Notes under the pieces: generated by a model
The model's database searches: none
What the model was told of the DNA's origin: nothing
The model's input: the letters and a program-made list of their open reading frames with translations, nothing else
NCBI GenBank assembly: GCA_036852015.1
Contig: JAANDG010000115.1
Location: 62,001-126,000, forward strand
Direction: 5' to 3'
Source of the DNA: Pelodera strongyloides
Lineage: Eukaryota; Nematoda; Chromadorea; Rhabditida; Rhabditidae
DNA: 64,000 bases
Made by a program: the position numbers and the translations under genes
Part shown: piece after piece, positions 1 through 11,685 of the stretch
Layout: each line of letters opens with the position of its first letter
How positions within the stretch are numbered: position 1 is the first letter of the stretch

Positions 1-185
1 ATTTATAAAACAACTGGGGTACAGCAGCCGTAGCTAAGTGGGAAATAGCATGGCAGGGTTAGAGGTATATGGATTGTTGTGATAGACAGAAAGTGATAAA
101 ACGGACCTGCATCTTCTAGCGTCTCCAGCCCTGGTACGCTATTTTCCACTTAGCCCGGCTGTGGTACCCCGGTTGTTTTATAAAT
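1..185. repeat. Foldback (MITE-like) element, possibly cut by window edge
   Basis: The first 60 or so bases are the inverted complement of the last 60, both ends reading ATTTATAAAACAAC. Arms are about 85-90% identical around a short unique loop. A related, more degenerate copy lies at 8283-8475. No coding potential. Confidence 0.75.
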
Positions 186-387
186 TCGAGGTAGCTTAGC
201 TTTTTGAGCGTGCTCTCCTGCCTCGGGAAGCAAAGGTAATTTACTGTAATTTTCGTATTGTAAAGGTTTTCGGTCATACTATCAATCTTATTATATAAAG
301 GAGAAGAGTTTACTTTTTTGTTTGTGTGAACGTAACGAAACCTGTTCATAAAGTTTAAATATCTTCGAAATCGAACACACAAAACAT

Positions 388-467
388 TCGCCTCGGATGA
401 GGTTCGAACCTGCCACCTCTGCCTTCATAGTCCAGCGCTCTACCTACTACGCTATGCTAGGTTGTGA
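388..467 (-). repeat. tRNA-like sequence (tRNA pseudogene or SINE head)
   Basis: On the minus strand an A-box-like segment (GTAGTAGGTAGAGCGC) is followed at normal spacing by a B box (GGTTCGAACC). The anticodon stem does not pair well, so a functional tRNA is unlikely; a tRNA-derived retroelement or decayed tRNA fits better. Confidence 0.45.
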
Positions 468-1706
468 CGAGAGAATCTTTCCGCTCTACACAAGAAAACC
501 AGTGTCAAATTGTTAAATTTGCATGACACAATACAAGTAGTCGTTTCCGGGATCGATAATTATACGTTTTCCCACTAATATATGACTAAGCAGAGAGGGA
601 AGGGGGCAGACTCAGTTTTTTTTCTTAAATTAGGGTACCAATCGGCCGAAGGCCGATTCCTCCAGTCGGAGAAGAGTCCGTAGGGCTCTTCGAACGACTG
701 GTAGAAAATATTCAAAAAGATGCAAATCCTACTGAACCTATCCCTTTTAAGAACTAAGGAACTAATCAGTTGCAGGTAACTAAAGTAGGCAATCATAACA
801 TATGTTGCACACTCTTTCTGGACCAATTTGCAAAAGCCATCGGCAATGATCATGAAAGAGCCTCCACATGGTCACCGAATGGTCAGCATACTTAGTACTT
901 GCCTAGCACTTGGTTAGTCACCGTCCTGCACCAGTCCTTGTTTTCAGCTTTTAGGCTTCAAGTCTGCGAATCTCATCATGGATTCCTCATTGCTGATGCA
1001 CAAGTTGTTTTCTTTTAAACTCGAGGACCACCGAGCTCACTTCAAGAGTATTACACATAAGCTATGCGCATCATCCTCACATTAGCTGTGGAAAATATGG
1101 TTGGGAAGATCAGAAAAAAAGTGCAAAACAAAGAAAAAGAAGAAAAATATATGTTCCCAAACAGGTCCACGTTTTCCTCGACGTGGAGTCCATATAATGC
1201 TATGACGTCTTAGCTCTCAATTTAGACCCGCAGACCCCAGACCTTGAAAAACAACTGAAGTGTATCTGAGAAGCTTCAGTGAATTGTGTGGGCTACGCGG
1301 GTCCCCCGAGATTGGTGACTTGGGTGAAAATATGGGAGACACAATAATATTATTACAATACATAATCAATGGAAATAAAAATAGCATTTGGTACGTTTGA
1401 CATCATCTAGCTAGGTGTGATGACAAGTCACAGCCCGATTGGAAAATTGCGGGGCATTAACGAAGGGGGTCGAATTCAGGTAAATGTATTGCACCACTGC
1501 AGTCTATCTACTATCTACTATCTATCTACTATTTACGTCTACTGTCTACTATAGGATAGGTTAGCCATATCAGCAGGATAGGTTAGCCATTGCACATAGG
1601 TTAGGGGGTGGTTTCCCCTACGGATTTCCACGGCTATACATTTATTATGTTCACATCTTGGGTGCAAGAATACTTCTTGCGTCCTAAGGATTCGAGGGTC
1701 GTACGG

Positions 1707-1880
1707 GTGTGTGTGTGTGTGGGTGTGTGTGTGTGTGTGTGTGTGTTTGTGTGTGTGCGTGTGTGTCTGTATTTATGTGTCTGTGTATGTCTTTTTTACA
1801 TGTGTCTGCGTCTGTGTGTGTATATGTGTGTCTTGTATGTCTATGATATAAAAGTGTGTAGGCAAATGTGTGTGCATGCA
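1707..1880. repeat. (GT)n microsatellite, interrupted
   Basis: Long TG/GT run with C and A interruptions. It creates Val/Cys-rich or His/Thr-rich spurious open frames that are not genes. Confidence 0.9.
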
Positions 1881-2476
1881 TTTGTATTTCTAAATTCGTA
1901 CCAGTGCATGTCTGTCTATGCTTTAAACTATGGTTTGTACTTGACGTGAGTCCAAATAATGAAATAATCACCAGTTTTTGTAGTTATTATATTTGTTTTG
2001 TAGCGAAGTCCGCCCTACGTAATAGCTTGTTTAAAATTATACATGTATTTTTGTTCTACTTCCCTGTAAAGTCAAAGACCACAGAGTCCTTTCGGTATAT
2101 TTTAACACTTATTTTTAAATTCCGCAAATTTGTGAATACTCATGTATACAATATAATAATAATAATTATTATTAATACGGAAACGAAAAATGTATGAGGT
2201 ATGCTCTTGTATTCCATGCACAAAAGTACAGGGAATATTAAAACGTAAACCGAAAAGCTGAAAATCCTATTAATGCGGTATGACACGTTGTTTGTGACAT
2301 TGAACAACGCCAACCCGTGCATTACGTGCAAATGTATGTAGAAATAGACCATAATTTGCATGCAAAACACTGGAATGGCGTTGTCCAACATTCTTTCATT
2401 ATGGGTGGCCAGCCCTGATGTGCCCAAGAAACCTTTCCAATTTTTCACCTGGGACCGTTTTTACCGACCGGTCTGT

Positions 2477-2553
2477 GCGACCGCCCGTGCGGGAATTGAA
2501 CTCCCGTCACGTGCGTGGTGAGTAGCAGCGCTAACCAATACACCACCGGCAAC
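2477..2553 (-). repeat. tRNA-like sequence
   Basis: Minus strand shows GTATTGGTTAGCGCT (A-box-like) and GAGTTCAATTCCC (B-box-like) at tRNA spacing. The anticodon arm is imperfect. Pseudo-tRNA or SINE head is more likely than an active tRNA. Confidence 0.45.
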
Positions 2554-2948
2554 AACAAAAAAATGTCCACCTTGGCAAGATAAAAAAAACACTATTTCAA
2601 AAAGTGCACCGTATGTTTTAAACCCAAATTATATGTAGTATTTTCGTCCTTCTACGCCTGTTTCAATTTGTTAATTTTTTTTTAAATTTGTAGTTACTTC
2701 TTTAGTCTTTTTATCCTGTCTAAAAGTGGTCACTTTTACATATTGTCAACGTGTTTTAGACGGAAATTTCGGATGGATTTATGGTTTAATCCGTTCTAAT
2801 TCTGAAAATGGTGAAAAGATTAAAAAATAGCCACTCATAAAAAGTGTTGGAAATTAGTTGCAAAATCCAAAACACAAAAACATATTACGGATGATTTTTT
2901 AAATCCCATTTTTCGCGGAATCGGGGAGAACGATGACGCACGGCGGAT

Positions 2949-3384
2949 AGAGTATTTATGTTACGATTTCGCGCGAATTCGCATGCGAAACTGCCATCCA
3001 AGTTAGCAAAATTTTGCGCACATACAGTAAGATCGCGAAAAGTGCGCATCAGGCAAAACCTGAAAAAGTCTTGGAGCGAAAAAGGAAATAGCGTGAAAAA
3101 TAAAGAGGGCACAGTCAATTAAACATGTGGGGCACTTTCGCATTTTTTTGCGGGCCGTTGTCGGACATGCCGGTAAAGGTCCGCAAAAAAATGCGAAAGT
3201 GCCCACATGTTTAATTGTCTGTGCCCTCTTTATTTCTCACACTATTTCCTTTTTCGCTCCAAGACTTTTTCAGGTTTTGCCTGATGCGCACTTTTCGCGA
3301 TCATACTGTATGTCCGCAAAATTTTGCTAACTTGGATGGCAGTTTCGCATGCGAATTCGCGCGAAATCGTAACATAAATACTCT
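2949..3384. repeat. Long near-perfect foldback (about 205-bp arms)
   Basis: The segment 2949-3157 is repeated as inverted complement at 3182-3384 with only a handful of substitutions and one indel, separated by a loop of about 25 bp. Arms start AGAGTATTTATG. The arm similarity implies a recent element or gene conversion. Transcription would give a long hairpin RNA. Confidence 0.9.
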
Positions 3385-3530
3385 AGGAACGTTTTTGCTT
3401 ATTTTAATCACTACAGATCATCGAACATGTGGCATGCAAATTTAGCGGAAGTGGCGCTAATGATTCATACTGCGCCTGGGCAGAATATGTAAGCCGTAAT
3501 AGTTGATATTTATATGCACATAGTATGACA

Positions 3531-3780
3531 AAGCGAAAGATCGGCAGTTTTTGAAACGCAGCATGGACAATTGAATTCTTACGTATTTATGCAAATTTAC
3601 TCTAATTAAACTCGCTATGTTATTCCAATTTATGTTCATTTGCATAAGCTGCATAAGAATGCTGAGTTACTCGAATTATAATAAAAAATTGAGCCATCGA
3701 GCAACTTAGCATAAATACGTAAAAATTGAATTGTCGGCGAGGCGATGCGTTTCAAAAACCGGCCAGTATTTCGCTTTAAA
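3531..3780. repeat. MITE family A copy (CCGGCCGG terminal repeats)
   Basis: Ends are AAGCGAAA...TTTTTGAAACGCA and TGCGTTTCAAAAACCGGCC...TTTCGCTTTAAA in inverted orientation around an AT-rich core. One of about 15 copies in the window of the most common repeat family. Confidence 0.7.
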
Positions 3781-4110
3781 GGGCCACGAGAAAAAATTTT
3801 CCTTAATTTACTTGCACACACTGTCCGGAATTTCAAAGCTATTACTGTGAAAACCGCATTTCTTTACACCTAGAACTCGCAGAGTTATTCAACTGTTCGG
3901 CCAGGTACCGTAGTCAGAATCAATTTTTGCTCTTTTAGGGCATTACGGTAACGCTTTATTTTAATCGTAGAATTGTTCTTCATTCGTTTAGCAATTATAA
4001 TGTAGGGAAAGATGCTAGTGGACGGATATAAATCGCAAAAAAGTCATTTAACACTGCTGCCTACGGTACCTGGCCGAACTGTTTGCCGTGGAACCGTTTG
4101 CCAGTAAACA
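3779..4110. repeat. Repeat family E copy (GGGCCACGAGAAAA ends)
   Basis: Shares GGCCACGAGAAAAA, CTTGCACACACTGTCCGG, TACTGTGAAAACCGC and CAGGTACCGTAGTCAG with 29460-29782 and, at its ends, with 62260-62439. Abuts a family A copy. Confidence 0.65.
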
Positions 4111-4587
4111 GGATGAGCTCGCAGAAAATCCCTTTGTAGCCCCGCATTAGTTGATGATTCTAATTTGCATATTCCAAACACTTTTTTTACAGTACGTATG
4201 AGAACATCAAATTACTTACGTAATTAACATGCACTGAGGACAATTTATTTATTCTTTATTTATAAATAACACCACAGGACAGGTTGTGCATCACAATCAA
4301 ATTGATGAAAATAAAGCAGTATTAGTGTATTAGTATATAACTCGTCGTGTTACCGACGACTGTACCATTCGGGTATGGATCTGCGGATACTGTATCTACC
4401 TGCCTGCGGTACCAGTCTCCATACCTGTCTGGAAGGACACAGAATTGCATATAAAAAGTGGTAGCGAAATTGAAGAGCACGTGGTGTTTTGCTATCAAGC
4501 TGTTGGTCCACCAAACCCTTGTCCTCTTGCACATATATCACTCCGACTGGATGAATCGGCCTTCGGCCGCTTGCTTCTCAATTTTTC

Positions 4588-4658
4588 CAAGCAGTTATGA
4601 AGAGGTTGAGCGCTGGACTCTAAAGCTACAGGTCGAGGGTTCGAACCCCACACGAGGC
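4588..4658 (+). repeat. tRNA-like sequence
   Basis: GAGGTTGAGCGCTGGACT resembles an A-box/D-arm and GGGTTCGAACCCC is a near-ideal T-arm/B box at expected spacing. Acceptor stem pairing is poor, so it is probably a pseudo-tRNA or SINE head. Confidence 0.45.
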
Positions 4659-5042
4659 AATGATTTTTGTATATTTCATTTCGATTGTGTACTGCCGAAG
4701 ATTGATATCATGACACGTCACACGTCACACCTTTCAGCCAGTGTACGTACTAGGTTATTGTCTTTACTTGTAGTGAAGGAGCCGTGCAATTGCCGGAGTT
4801 CAAACTATTTATCATAAGCCCCTCAGCTTTAAATTTTTCATTGTCATTACGTAAATGAAAAATTTCAATATATTTTGCATTATGTTTTATTAAATCACTT
4901 TTTTCATAAGGGCTCAGTATGTGCATAATAATTAACGAAATTGCTTTCACGTGTTCTACGTGTTGGAGTGACGCGTGTCTGTACATAAGGTGCAATTATT
5001 TTAGGGTAAAAACGTGTTTTAATTGGCAGGCGATGAAAAACC

Positions 5043-5245
5043 GTTAAAGCGGTACTGCACGTTGTCTTGAAACGTATATATGTTTCAGTCCATGTATCAT
5101 AGTATATGGAAACTTCTATGCGCTTTCGGGCATTCTCAGCACCGATTGGAAAATAATGCATATATGAATCTAACAAATAGTACACACCTTGAAATGCGGT
5201 TGTTGAGCACTCCTTTCTGAAACACGTGTCACTCCACTTTAAAAA
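5043..5245. repeat. MITE-like element with TTTAAAGYGG-type ends
   Basis: Left end TTAAAGCGGTACTGCACG and right end CGTGTCACTCCACTTTAAA are imperfect inverted repeats related to family A termini. Confidence 0.55.
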
Positions 5246-5535
5246 AAACCTATCACGTGACTTTTGTGTACTGTACATTTACGCGGAAATGGACTTGAGC
5301 AGCACTGAGCATTTGGCCTTTTAATTTCTTTTTCTAAAATCTAAAAAAAGGTGTTCTACAAGACGAAGATCGGTTTTTTGTGTGTTTGTAATGCAAATCT
5401 CATGGGAGACAACGATGTACGCAAGTATACAATTAGTAAGAGATACCTAGGCAATTAGGCAAATAAAGCATCGAAAACTACAGGAAATTTTTTTCGATTT
5501 GGTGCTGCAGTACCTGTAAGTTGGAGGGACGAGTA

Positions 5536-5718
5536 TTAAAGCAAAATACGGCCTGTTTTTGAAACGCATCGTGGACAACTGAATTCTTACGTATTTATGC
5601 AAAGTTTCTCGAATTTAGCTCGGTTTTTTTATTATAATTTATTTTCATTTGGATAAGTAGCATAAGAATGGTGGTGTACTCGGTGTTATCAAAAAACCGG
5701 CCGGTATTTTGCTTTAAA
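5536..5718. repeat. MITE family A copy
   Basis: Begins TTAAAGCAAAATACGGCC and ends CCGGCCGGTATTTTGCTTTAA; internal GAATTCTTACGTATTTATGC shared with other copies. Confidence 0.7.
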
Positions 5719-6689
5719 TGTCGTTGTAAAAATTACCCATAAAGCTTATATCAAGGGCCACCCGCCACATTGTCGAAAAAAAATCAAGATGCTGAAAAAC
5801 TGAATAAGTCACATACAATTTTTTTGTAAGCCTGACCTTTTTGTAATTTATTTGTATTTCTAGTGTACTAGTTCACTTGTTGAGTGGTCTGTTGTGCAAA
5901 TCACATCACGAACAACCTTATTGTGTGAGTTATTGTATGCTTGTTTCTTTTCTTATTATACGACATAAACGAGAAACGCGTTTACCTTTGAATAAGGCAA
6001 GCCAAACTGTACTTCCAAAATGGCTCATTTATGTCAAATTTAAAGCGGTATTGTACCTACTTTGACGAATTTGCATATGATACGCATATCCTATGTATCC
6101 TATGCAAAATTTACCCCATCATCTATTGAACTAGAACTAGAACTTTTTTTCCATCGAGAACAATTGCATTTCAAAAGAAAAGGTAGGCAAACGAAAATTC
6201 ACAGACCAACGAAACAGTCAATATATTGACTGCATCGTCATTCATACCGCACGTTTCGATTTTTTTTGGCGATCTTTATAGTACAAAAGAAGGGAGTACG
6301 TTACGTACAAGGCAAAACATGAAACACCATCGCCGTTTACAAAAAGGGGGTCCGACGGATGCACGAATTCCAGGTGGCGCACCGATGGCGCGCCTGAGGC
6401 GAACCAATGGCGCACCTGCGGCACCTCATCCTGTGGTTTCATCAGTATATAAGTGGCCTTCGTTTTTTTTCCTTATTATTAACTTGCTGATGCCGAGGAA
6501 TAATCAAAGCTGAACTTGTTCTTTGAATTAATTGTCCTAAAGGAAAATAAAGTCTAATCCAAGGGGTAAAGGTTTATAGGATTGTCCAGGTATTATGCGA
6601 ATATTACAGGATGTTTTAATTGAATGAAAACTCGCGTTGTAGATGATTTACGAGATAATACATACACTGCGACTACGGCCTGGCAACCA

Positions 6690-6962
6690 TATGGGCTAAT
6701 CTTTTTTACTCCACCGGAACGTGCTCCTATATTCAAGGGGAGTTCAATACATTGTACAAAGGTTATGACTTGTTCGCAGAGGTCCTGAGTAGAGTAAGCG
6801 GGTCGCGTATCAGACAAATTGCTCGATGTCTTCGAGCAGGGCCAGGAGGAACCGCCCCTGGTTTCCTCGCCGGGTGGTGGTTTCAAAGTTGTCACGGGCT
6901 AGACTCAAACCCGGATCGAGTGCGTTAGAGGCGAACGCGCTAGCCACTGGACTACACGGCGG
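6690..6962 (-). mobile_element. tRNA-derived SINE, family S1 (diverged copy)
   Basis: Minus-orientation copy whose tRNA-like head is at 6893-6962. Read on the plus strand, the body carries AACGTGCTCCTATATTCAAG, a degenerate form of the family's GAGCGTGCACCTTTATTCAAG, then GTTATGACTTGTTCGCAGAGG and GTGGTTTCAAAGTTGTCACGG, then the B-box and A-box complements ending CCACTGGACTACACGG. Confidence 0.7.
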
Positions 6963-8282
6963 ATTTCTTCCTGAACTATGAAGACGGCGAGAAATTGGTC
7001 ATCACGCTCTTGTAGCTTAGTATCATTTATGTATTTATTGAAAACTTCTTTGGTATGGTTCTTTCGCAGACAGGTTGACAACTGGTTTCCAGAAGTGCTT
7101 CCAACACTACGTTATGAGCCTTCATTTATTTTCTTCACCATTTATTCATTTTTTATTTTTTTTTATTATATTAACAATCATTTTTTATGAGTTCACCAAT
7201 AACCTGTGACCCTGACTGCGACTGTTTTTCCTTAATTTTTGATGTCACACTTCAATTACAACCAGGGTAAAAATAGCAGTGTGGGTTGGCAAAAAGTCCA
7301 AAATTACGCCCTTTTTACGCTTTCGTTTTCTTTGCGCAAGTACAAGTGTAGTGCTTCTCGAGAAGACTAATTGCTTTAATTGCCTGAGTTTAGTGAAACA
7401 ATTCGTGGTTCAGCTTGAAACAGTTGGCAATCGGAAGTGCACAAGAAGACAATCGCGTAACGGAATTAGGGGAGCGGTATGTGCATATCACGGGATTTAG
7501 ACTTGCATCCATGATTCGCACCCATACTACAGTACCTTCGCCAAAAAAAGTCTAACGAAGCATGCCGATGCGTGGCGGCGCACACCCTGTCCCAGAGAGC
7601 GTCGTGACAGCGCAAAGGTTGTACAATTTATGTGACCCGCTTTTGGCGCGCTTGTAGCGCTCTTGTAGCTCACCTACGGCTCACTTGTGGCGTACCTGCC
7701 GCGACAACTGAGTGTGCTACAGTGCGCCGGCTGGAATTAAAATCTTTCATCTACGACGTCTCCGGCGCGCACCATTGTAATAATAAGAGAAGCCTTACGG
7801 ATGGTACGAAAACGATCAAGTTAACCTCCTTCAAAATACTGACAGATGGCCAAACTACCAAACTAAAAATGCGCTGAACAAGAACAATGCAATGAATTAT
7901 AACGCTGGCTTATTTGTCATACATTTATAAGCCACCCAATCGCCGTCTATAACAGTCCTGTTGAATGAAGACCTGAATGAATGAAGACTGTTGAAGTCCT
8001 GTTGAAAAACCCCATGTCTGGGTAATTAAGCTTTGAATGGAAAAAATCGGGAACTTTTTCAAGCTGAAAGCTATAACCATCCACTTAAACCGCTTAAATA
8101 AGGATAATTCAAGGATAATAAAATTATTATCCGGGCTCATGCTCTGGCACGTAAATAATACGGCTACGTTGCAACAGCAAGCATCATTGCTTTTTTAAAG
8201 GGATGGGGTAAGTTTATTTGAATACTAGCTATTGATAATACAACCAATACGGTTCGTAATACGAACATTACGTTAAGATACC

Positions 8283-8475
8283 TCACATTTATAAACTGGC
8301 GTACCATACCCGTAGGGCAACGGCACGCCAAATATTGTTCTGAGCAGAAATAGCTTTACTCGCCCTCTGTTTATCACAGCAATCTCTAAAGCTCCAGCCT
8401 TATAACGCTATTTCCGCTTGCAACGCTATGTGGGGTACCGTTGCCCAACAGCCCTTGTTATACAAATGTGAAATA
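8283..8475. repeat. Foldback element related to the one at 1-185
   Basis: Left part CATTTATAAACTGGCGTACC and right part GGGGTACCGTTGCCCAACAG...TTGTTATACAAATGTG are partial inverted repeats and resemble the first element of the window. Confidence 0.5.
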
Positions 8476-8862
8476 GCTTCGCTTTAGAGCATGCTCAGTT
8501 GCGTATCGATAATTGAGTGTAAATTTCCGTATTGTGACTATTATGGGCTGGCTATATTATCAATATCAATTATTCAAAAATGGGCAATTTGAACTGACCC
8601 ATCCCTTTAAAAAAAGTTGCTTGTTGGATAATATTATTTTTATGGTCTTGAAATTACTCACACCGCTTTTAATGGTCTGATATATAATTGGTTGGTAACT
8701 AAGGAATATTGTCCAGTAGTATAAGTAGTTTTGTTACGCATACAACATGCCGCTTTACTCTTTACTTTCATTCTTCAAAAATAGGGATGCTTTAATATGG
8801 GGCTCCAATTGTTTGTGCGAAATATGCATATTGTGACGTTACCTTACTTGATGCTCGGTAGA

Positions 8863-8995
8863 CCACAGGCCATATATGGAACACTCCGATTTCCTCGGGG
8901 AAATGGTCCCCTGGGGAAAATACCATTCTAATGTGACACATGCAGAAAAGACATGAATTCCTCATTGGGAATTGAGTGGTGAATATGGCCTCTGA
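8863..8995. repeat. MITE family F copy (GGCCATATTCACCACTC ends)
   Basis: Left CACAGGCCATATATGG and right GAGTGGTGAATATGGCCTCTG are inverted repeats; internal CATTCTAATGTGACAC shared with copies at 12774, 43079 and 48765. Confidence 0.65.
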
Positions 8996-9072
8996 ACTGC
9001 ATAATGTCTATGAAGCCTCTTCCAGGTAGTTTGCTCTAGTGCCGCACATTTTTTTGAGTCCACAAAACTAAA

Positions 9073-9222
9073 ACAGAGTCGGTATTTTAACTGAACTTTT
9101 CCATCTCTGAATCGCATCTCGGAATAGTCGTATAGTAAAGAAATAGCATGGATTCGGAGACCGAGACATTTCCGAGGTGGAATTCCGAGATGGACAAGTT
9201 CAGTTAAAATACCAACTCTGGC
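9073..9222. repeat. Foldback element
   Basis: AGAGTCGGTATTTTAACTGA at the left is mirrored by TCAGTTAAAATACCAACTCT at the right; arms of about 45 bp also share CCATCTC/GAGATGG. Confidence 0.75.
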
Positions 9223-9624
9223 CGCCTATTTTTCTCATCCATTTTATGAGTAATCACCGTCTGTGATAATGATTGATCTAATAAAGATCAGTTACTGTAT
9301 ATGGGTACGTTAGGTGAAGTGAGTTGGAATTAAAAAATAAAACTTAAACAAACAAGTTATACGAAGTCACTTAAGGCGCTTAAATAAGGATAATTTCAAG
9401 ATAATGTAATTATTATCTGAGCTAAGGCTGGCGGAGAACTACAATTCTAATGGGTTTGGAGTGGGTTGCTTCCATTAAATGTCTGATATGTAAACTGTGT
9501 TATTATTAATAAAAATTGTAGCCAAAGCGAAGTCAAATCGACGTTCACCTCTCTTACTCTTTGTGGAGTTTTCCAAACAACGAGGGAAGCAGAAACACAA
9601 ATAAACAATGAATATTTTACCCTT

Positions 9625-9800
9625 CAAGAGCGTGCACCTTTATTCAAGGGACTTCAAATTCAAAGTTTGCTTATTACATGTTCTGCAGATGTCCTGAGGC
9701 TGAGCATAGGCGACGAGTGCCAGATGACAAATTGCTCGACTAGGGCTAGGGTCAGGAGGGGTCGCCCATGATTCCCTCGCCGGGTGGTGGTTTCAAGTTT
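9625..9800 (-). mobile_element. SINE S1 copy, head missing
   Basis: Carries CAAGAGCGTGCACCTTTATT, TTGCTTATTACATGTTCTGC, GGTCAGGAGGGGTCGCCCAT and TCCCTCGCCGGGTGGTGG but lacks the tRNA-like head. Confidence 0.65.
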
Positions 9801-10760
9801 CTCAGGGGGGCATTGCCCAAATACAGTGTTTTTCATAAGTATAAGAACACCCAAAAGATTTCGTTTTCGGGAGTCTGCCGTCTACCATTCAAAATCTATA
9901 TTCTATATTTTGCATCTTTGCTACTTTTCCTATTTTTCTGCAATAATGCGCCATTCTTCAAAAAGATACTTTAATTGCAGGCAATTACCCTTTCATACTT
10001 ATTAGTATCAATATATACACAACGATGTAAACAATCAAAAACTGACGCCTTTATTCAATGAATTTTACTGTTCGAATTATACGTTTCTTTTGGAAAATCA
10101 TAGAAATAGATTACTGTAATAGCTAATGATAGGGTCGATTTGTGATCAAAACATGTAATTATGAGTGAGGATGGCAATTAGCCAAAGGACAAGCTTCGAG
10201 CAGCGGGATATCTGCATACATATCAAAACTAAAGTCGTGCAGAAAGTGTGGGGACCTACACATTGTTTGTTGAAGAATATTGATACGTGATATATTATAA
10301 ATAAAAATAATTTAGTGACACATTACATATAATATAAGTGTTCATCATATGAATGATGATGAGAAGGTTGGCAATTGACATGAAATGCCATGAAATTATA
10401 CTGATATTTGTTACAAAAAATGGTGCCCTGAAATACAGCCAGACAAATTTTTAAAGGGTTTTGTAAGCTGAAAGCTGAAAGTGGAACTGTCGTTTACTCA
10501 ACTTAGAACTTAGAACTTAGAACCTCGATGGCACATGTCATGTCTAACGCGTTGAATACTCTAATATTACATAAATTTACTGTAATTTTACGAATACGGC
10601 AACATTACAATTGAATCTTATTACATACGTTTATTTATAAGTATGAGTTTAAGTAAGTTGTATTAGTAATATAAGTAAGTTATAAGTAATACACGCTTCA
10701 GACGTTTCATAAAAATATTTTTTTTTTGAGGGCACTTCGAAGTTTCGAAGAATCGCCTAC

Positions 10761-11015
10761 TTATTGGAAAGTCGCCTCAGGCGGCGTTAGCCGTCTGATG
10801 TTATATATTGAACTTGGAATAATTATGTCCAGTTGCACTCCCAGCAGGCGTTGTATATCAAAGTTTATACCTTCCCAGTTTCTCGTAAGCTGATGACCCT
10901 TCCAATTATTATCAATTATTCTGTAAGTAATTAAAAACGTGCAAATTGCGAGCGCCGCAAGCGTCACCACAAATTCTATCGATTTAGTGAACGTTTTTGC
11001 AGACCATTTTCCCAT
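10761..11015 (-). CDS. Weak ORF with one membrane segment, unrecognised
   Basis: Minus-strand open frame starting MGKWSAKTFTKSIEF, followed by a hydrophobic stretch (VVTLAALAICTFLITY, residues about 16-31), then a polar part containing WKGHQLTRNWEGINFDIQRL. The hydrophobic segment plus short helix is reminiscent of the N-terminal region of cuticle collagens, but no Gly-X-Y sequence follows. The last dozen codons coincide with a dispersed repeat (GCCTCAGGCGGCG motif), so the natural 3' end is either a splice donor upstream or a repeat insertion. An acceptor-like GATAG lies 11 bases before the start codon. It may be a first exon, a relic, or chance. Confidence 0.25.
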   Translation of the reverse strand: MGKWSAKTFTKSIEFVVTLAALAICTFLITYRIIDNNWKGHQLTRNWEGINFDIQRLLGVQLDIIIPSSIYNIRRLTPPEATFQ

Positions 11016-11179
11016 AGTTAATGAGGCTATCAATTGGTTTTCTTCATGAGGACATAAGCACTAAATGTGAAAAGAATTATTCCTTTTCATTGTTTTCCTT
11101 TTGTTTTATCGGGTTTCTGCAAATTTTCCGGTAATACATTCCAGATAATCGTCAATTTTTGGAAGTAAGGGCGCGTTTA

Positions 11180-11378
11180 AGATGAACGAAAGAAAGAAAA
11201 ATCCATTTTCGGCCGTTCAGGATGTCCGAAAAGAAAATTTTTAATTACAAAATACAGTAACTTTTTTCGGGTTTTGTCTGCGTCTCTTGTTTTTGCATTG
11301 TCTTTCAAAAAATTCCTTTCTGAACGACTGAAATTGAATTTTATTTTCTTTCTTTCTTTCTTTCGGTCATCTTAAAAG
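11180..11378. repeat. Short inverted-repeat element
   Basis: TTTAAGATGAACGAAAGAAA on the left is mirrored by CTTTCTTTCGGTCATCTTAA on the right; interior AT-rich. Confidence 0.55.
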
Positions 11379-11685
11379 TTTCTCAGGTTCAGGTTCACTC
11401 GAATGTTTAGTACTTTATTTCAAAATGATATTCGTAGTATAAGTATAAGCACTGAATAAGTTACGGAAAATTCTATGGCCTTGGACTTGCCCCTTTCTGT
11501 TGCTGCATGTTGATGTAGATCTACTACTGTGAACTGGTCACCACATGGTCACCAAATGGTCACTGACCTGTCACCACATGACATTTCTGTGAAAACCATT
11601 TGGTGACCGGCTCTTGATGGTTTTCTATGGCCTGGGCAATCAGGTTTGGCTTTGAGAAAAAAAAACTTTTTCTTACAGGGTAAAG

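Larger units (their letters stand above)
186..2473. other. Non-genic stretch with simple repeats
   Basis: No exon with supporting splice sites was found. Apart from the tRNA-like patch at 388-467 it holds a CTATCTACTA-type short tandem repeat (about 1500-1555), three copies of a GGATAGGTTAGCCAT-like unit (1550-1605) and a GT microsatellite. Confidence 0.5.
4660..11685. other. Gene-poor repeat-rich stretch
   Basis: Apart from the listed repeats and the weak minus-strand ORF near 10.8-11.0 kb, no multi-exon model with consistent phase was found. The stretch is AT-rich, with GCGCACC-rich patches at 6350-6430 and 7560-7720 and short ACTTAGA and AAGTAAGT tandems near 10.5-10.7 kb. Confidence 0.45.

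Noticed and set aside
1608..1971. Open frames rich in Val/Cys and His/Thr
   Set aside because: Artefacts of the GT microsatellite.
3003..3445. Pairs of similar open frames on both strands
   Set aside because: They are the two arms of the foldback element read in opposite directions.
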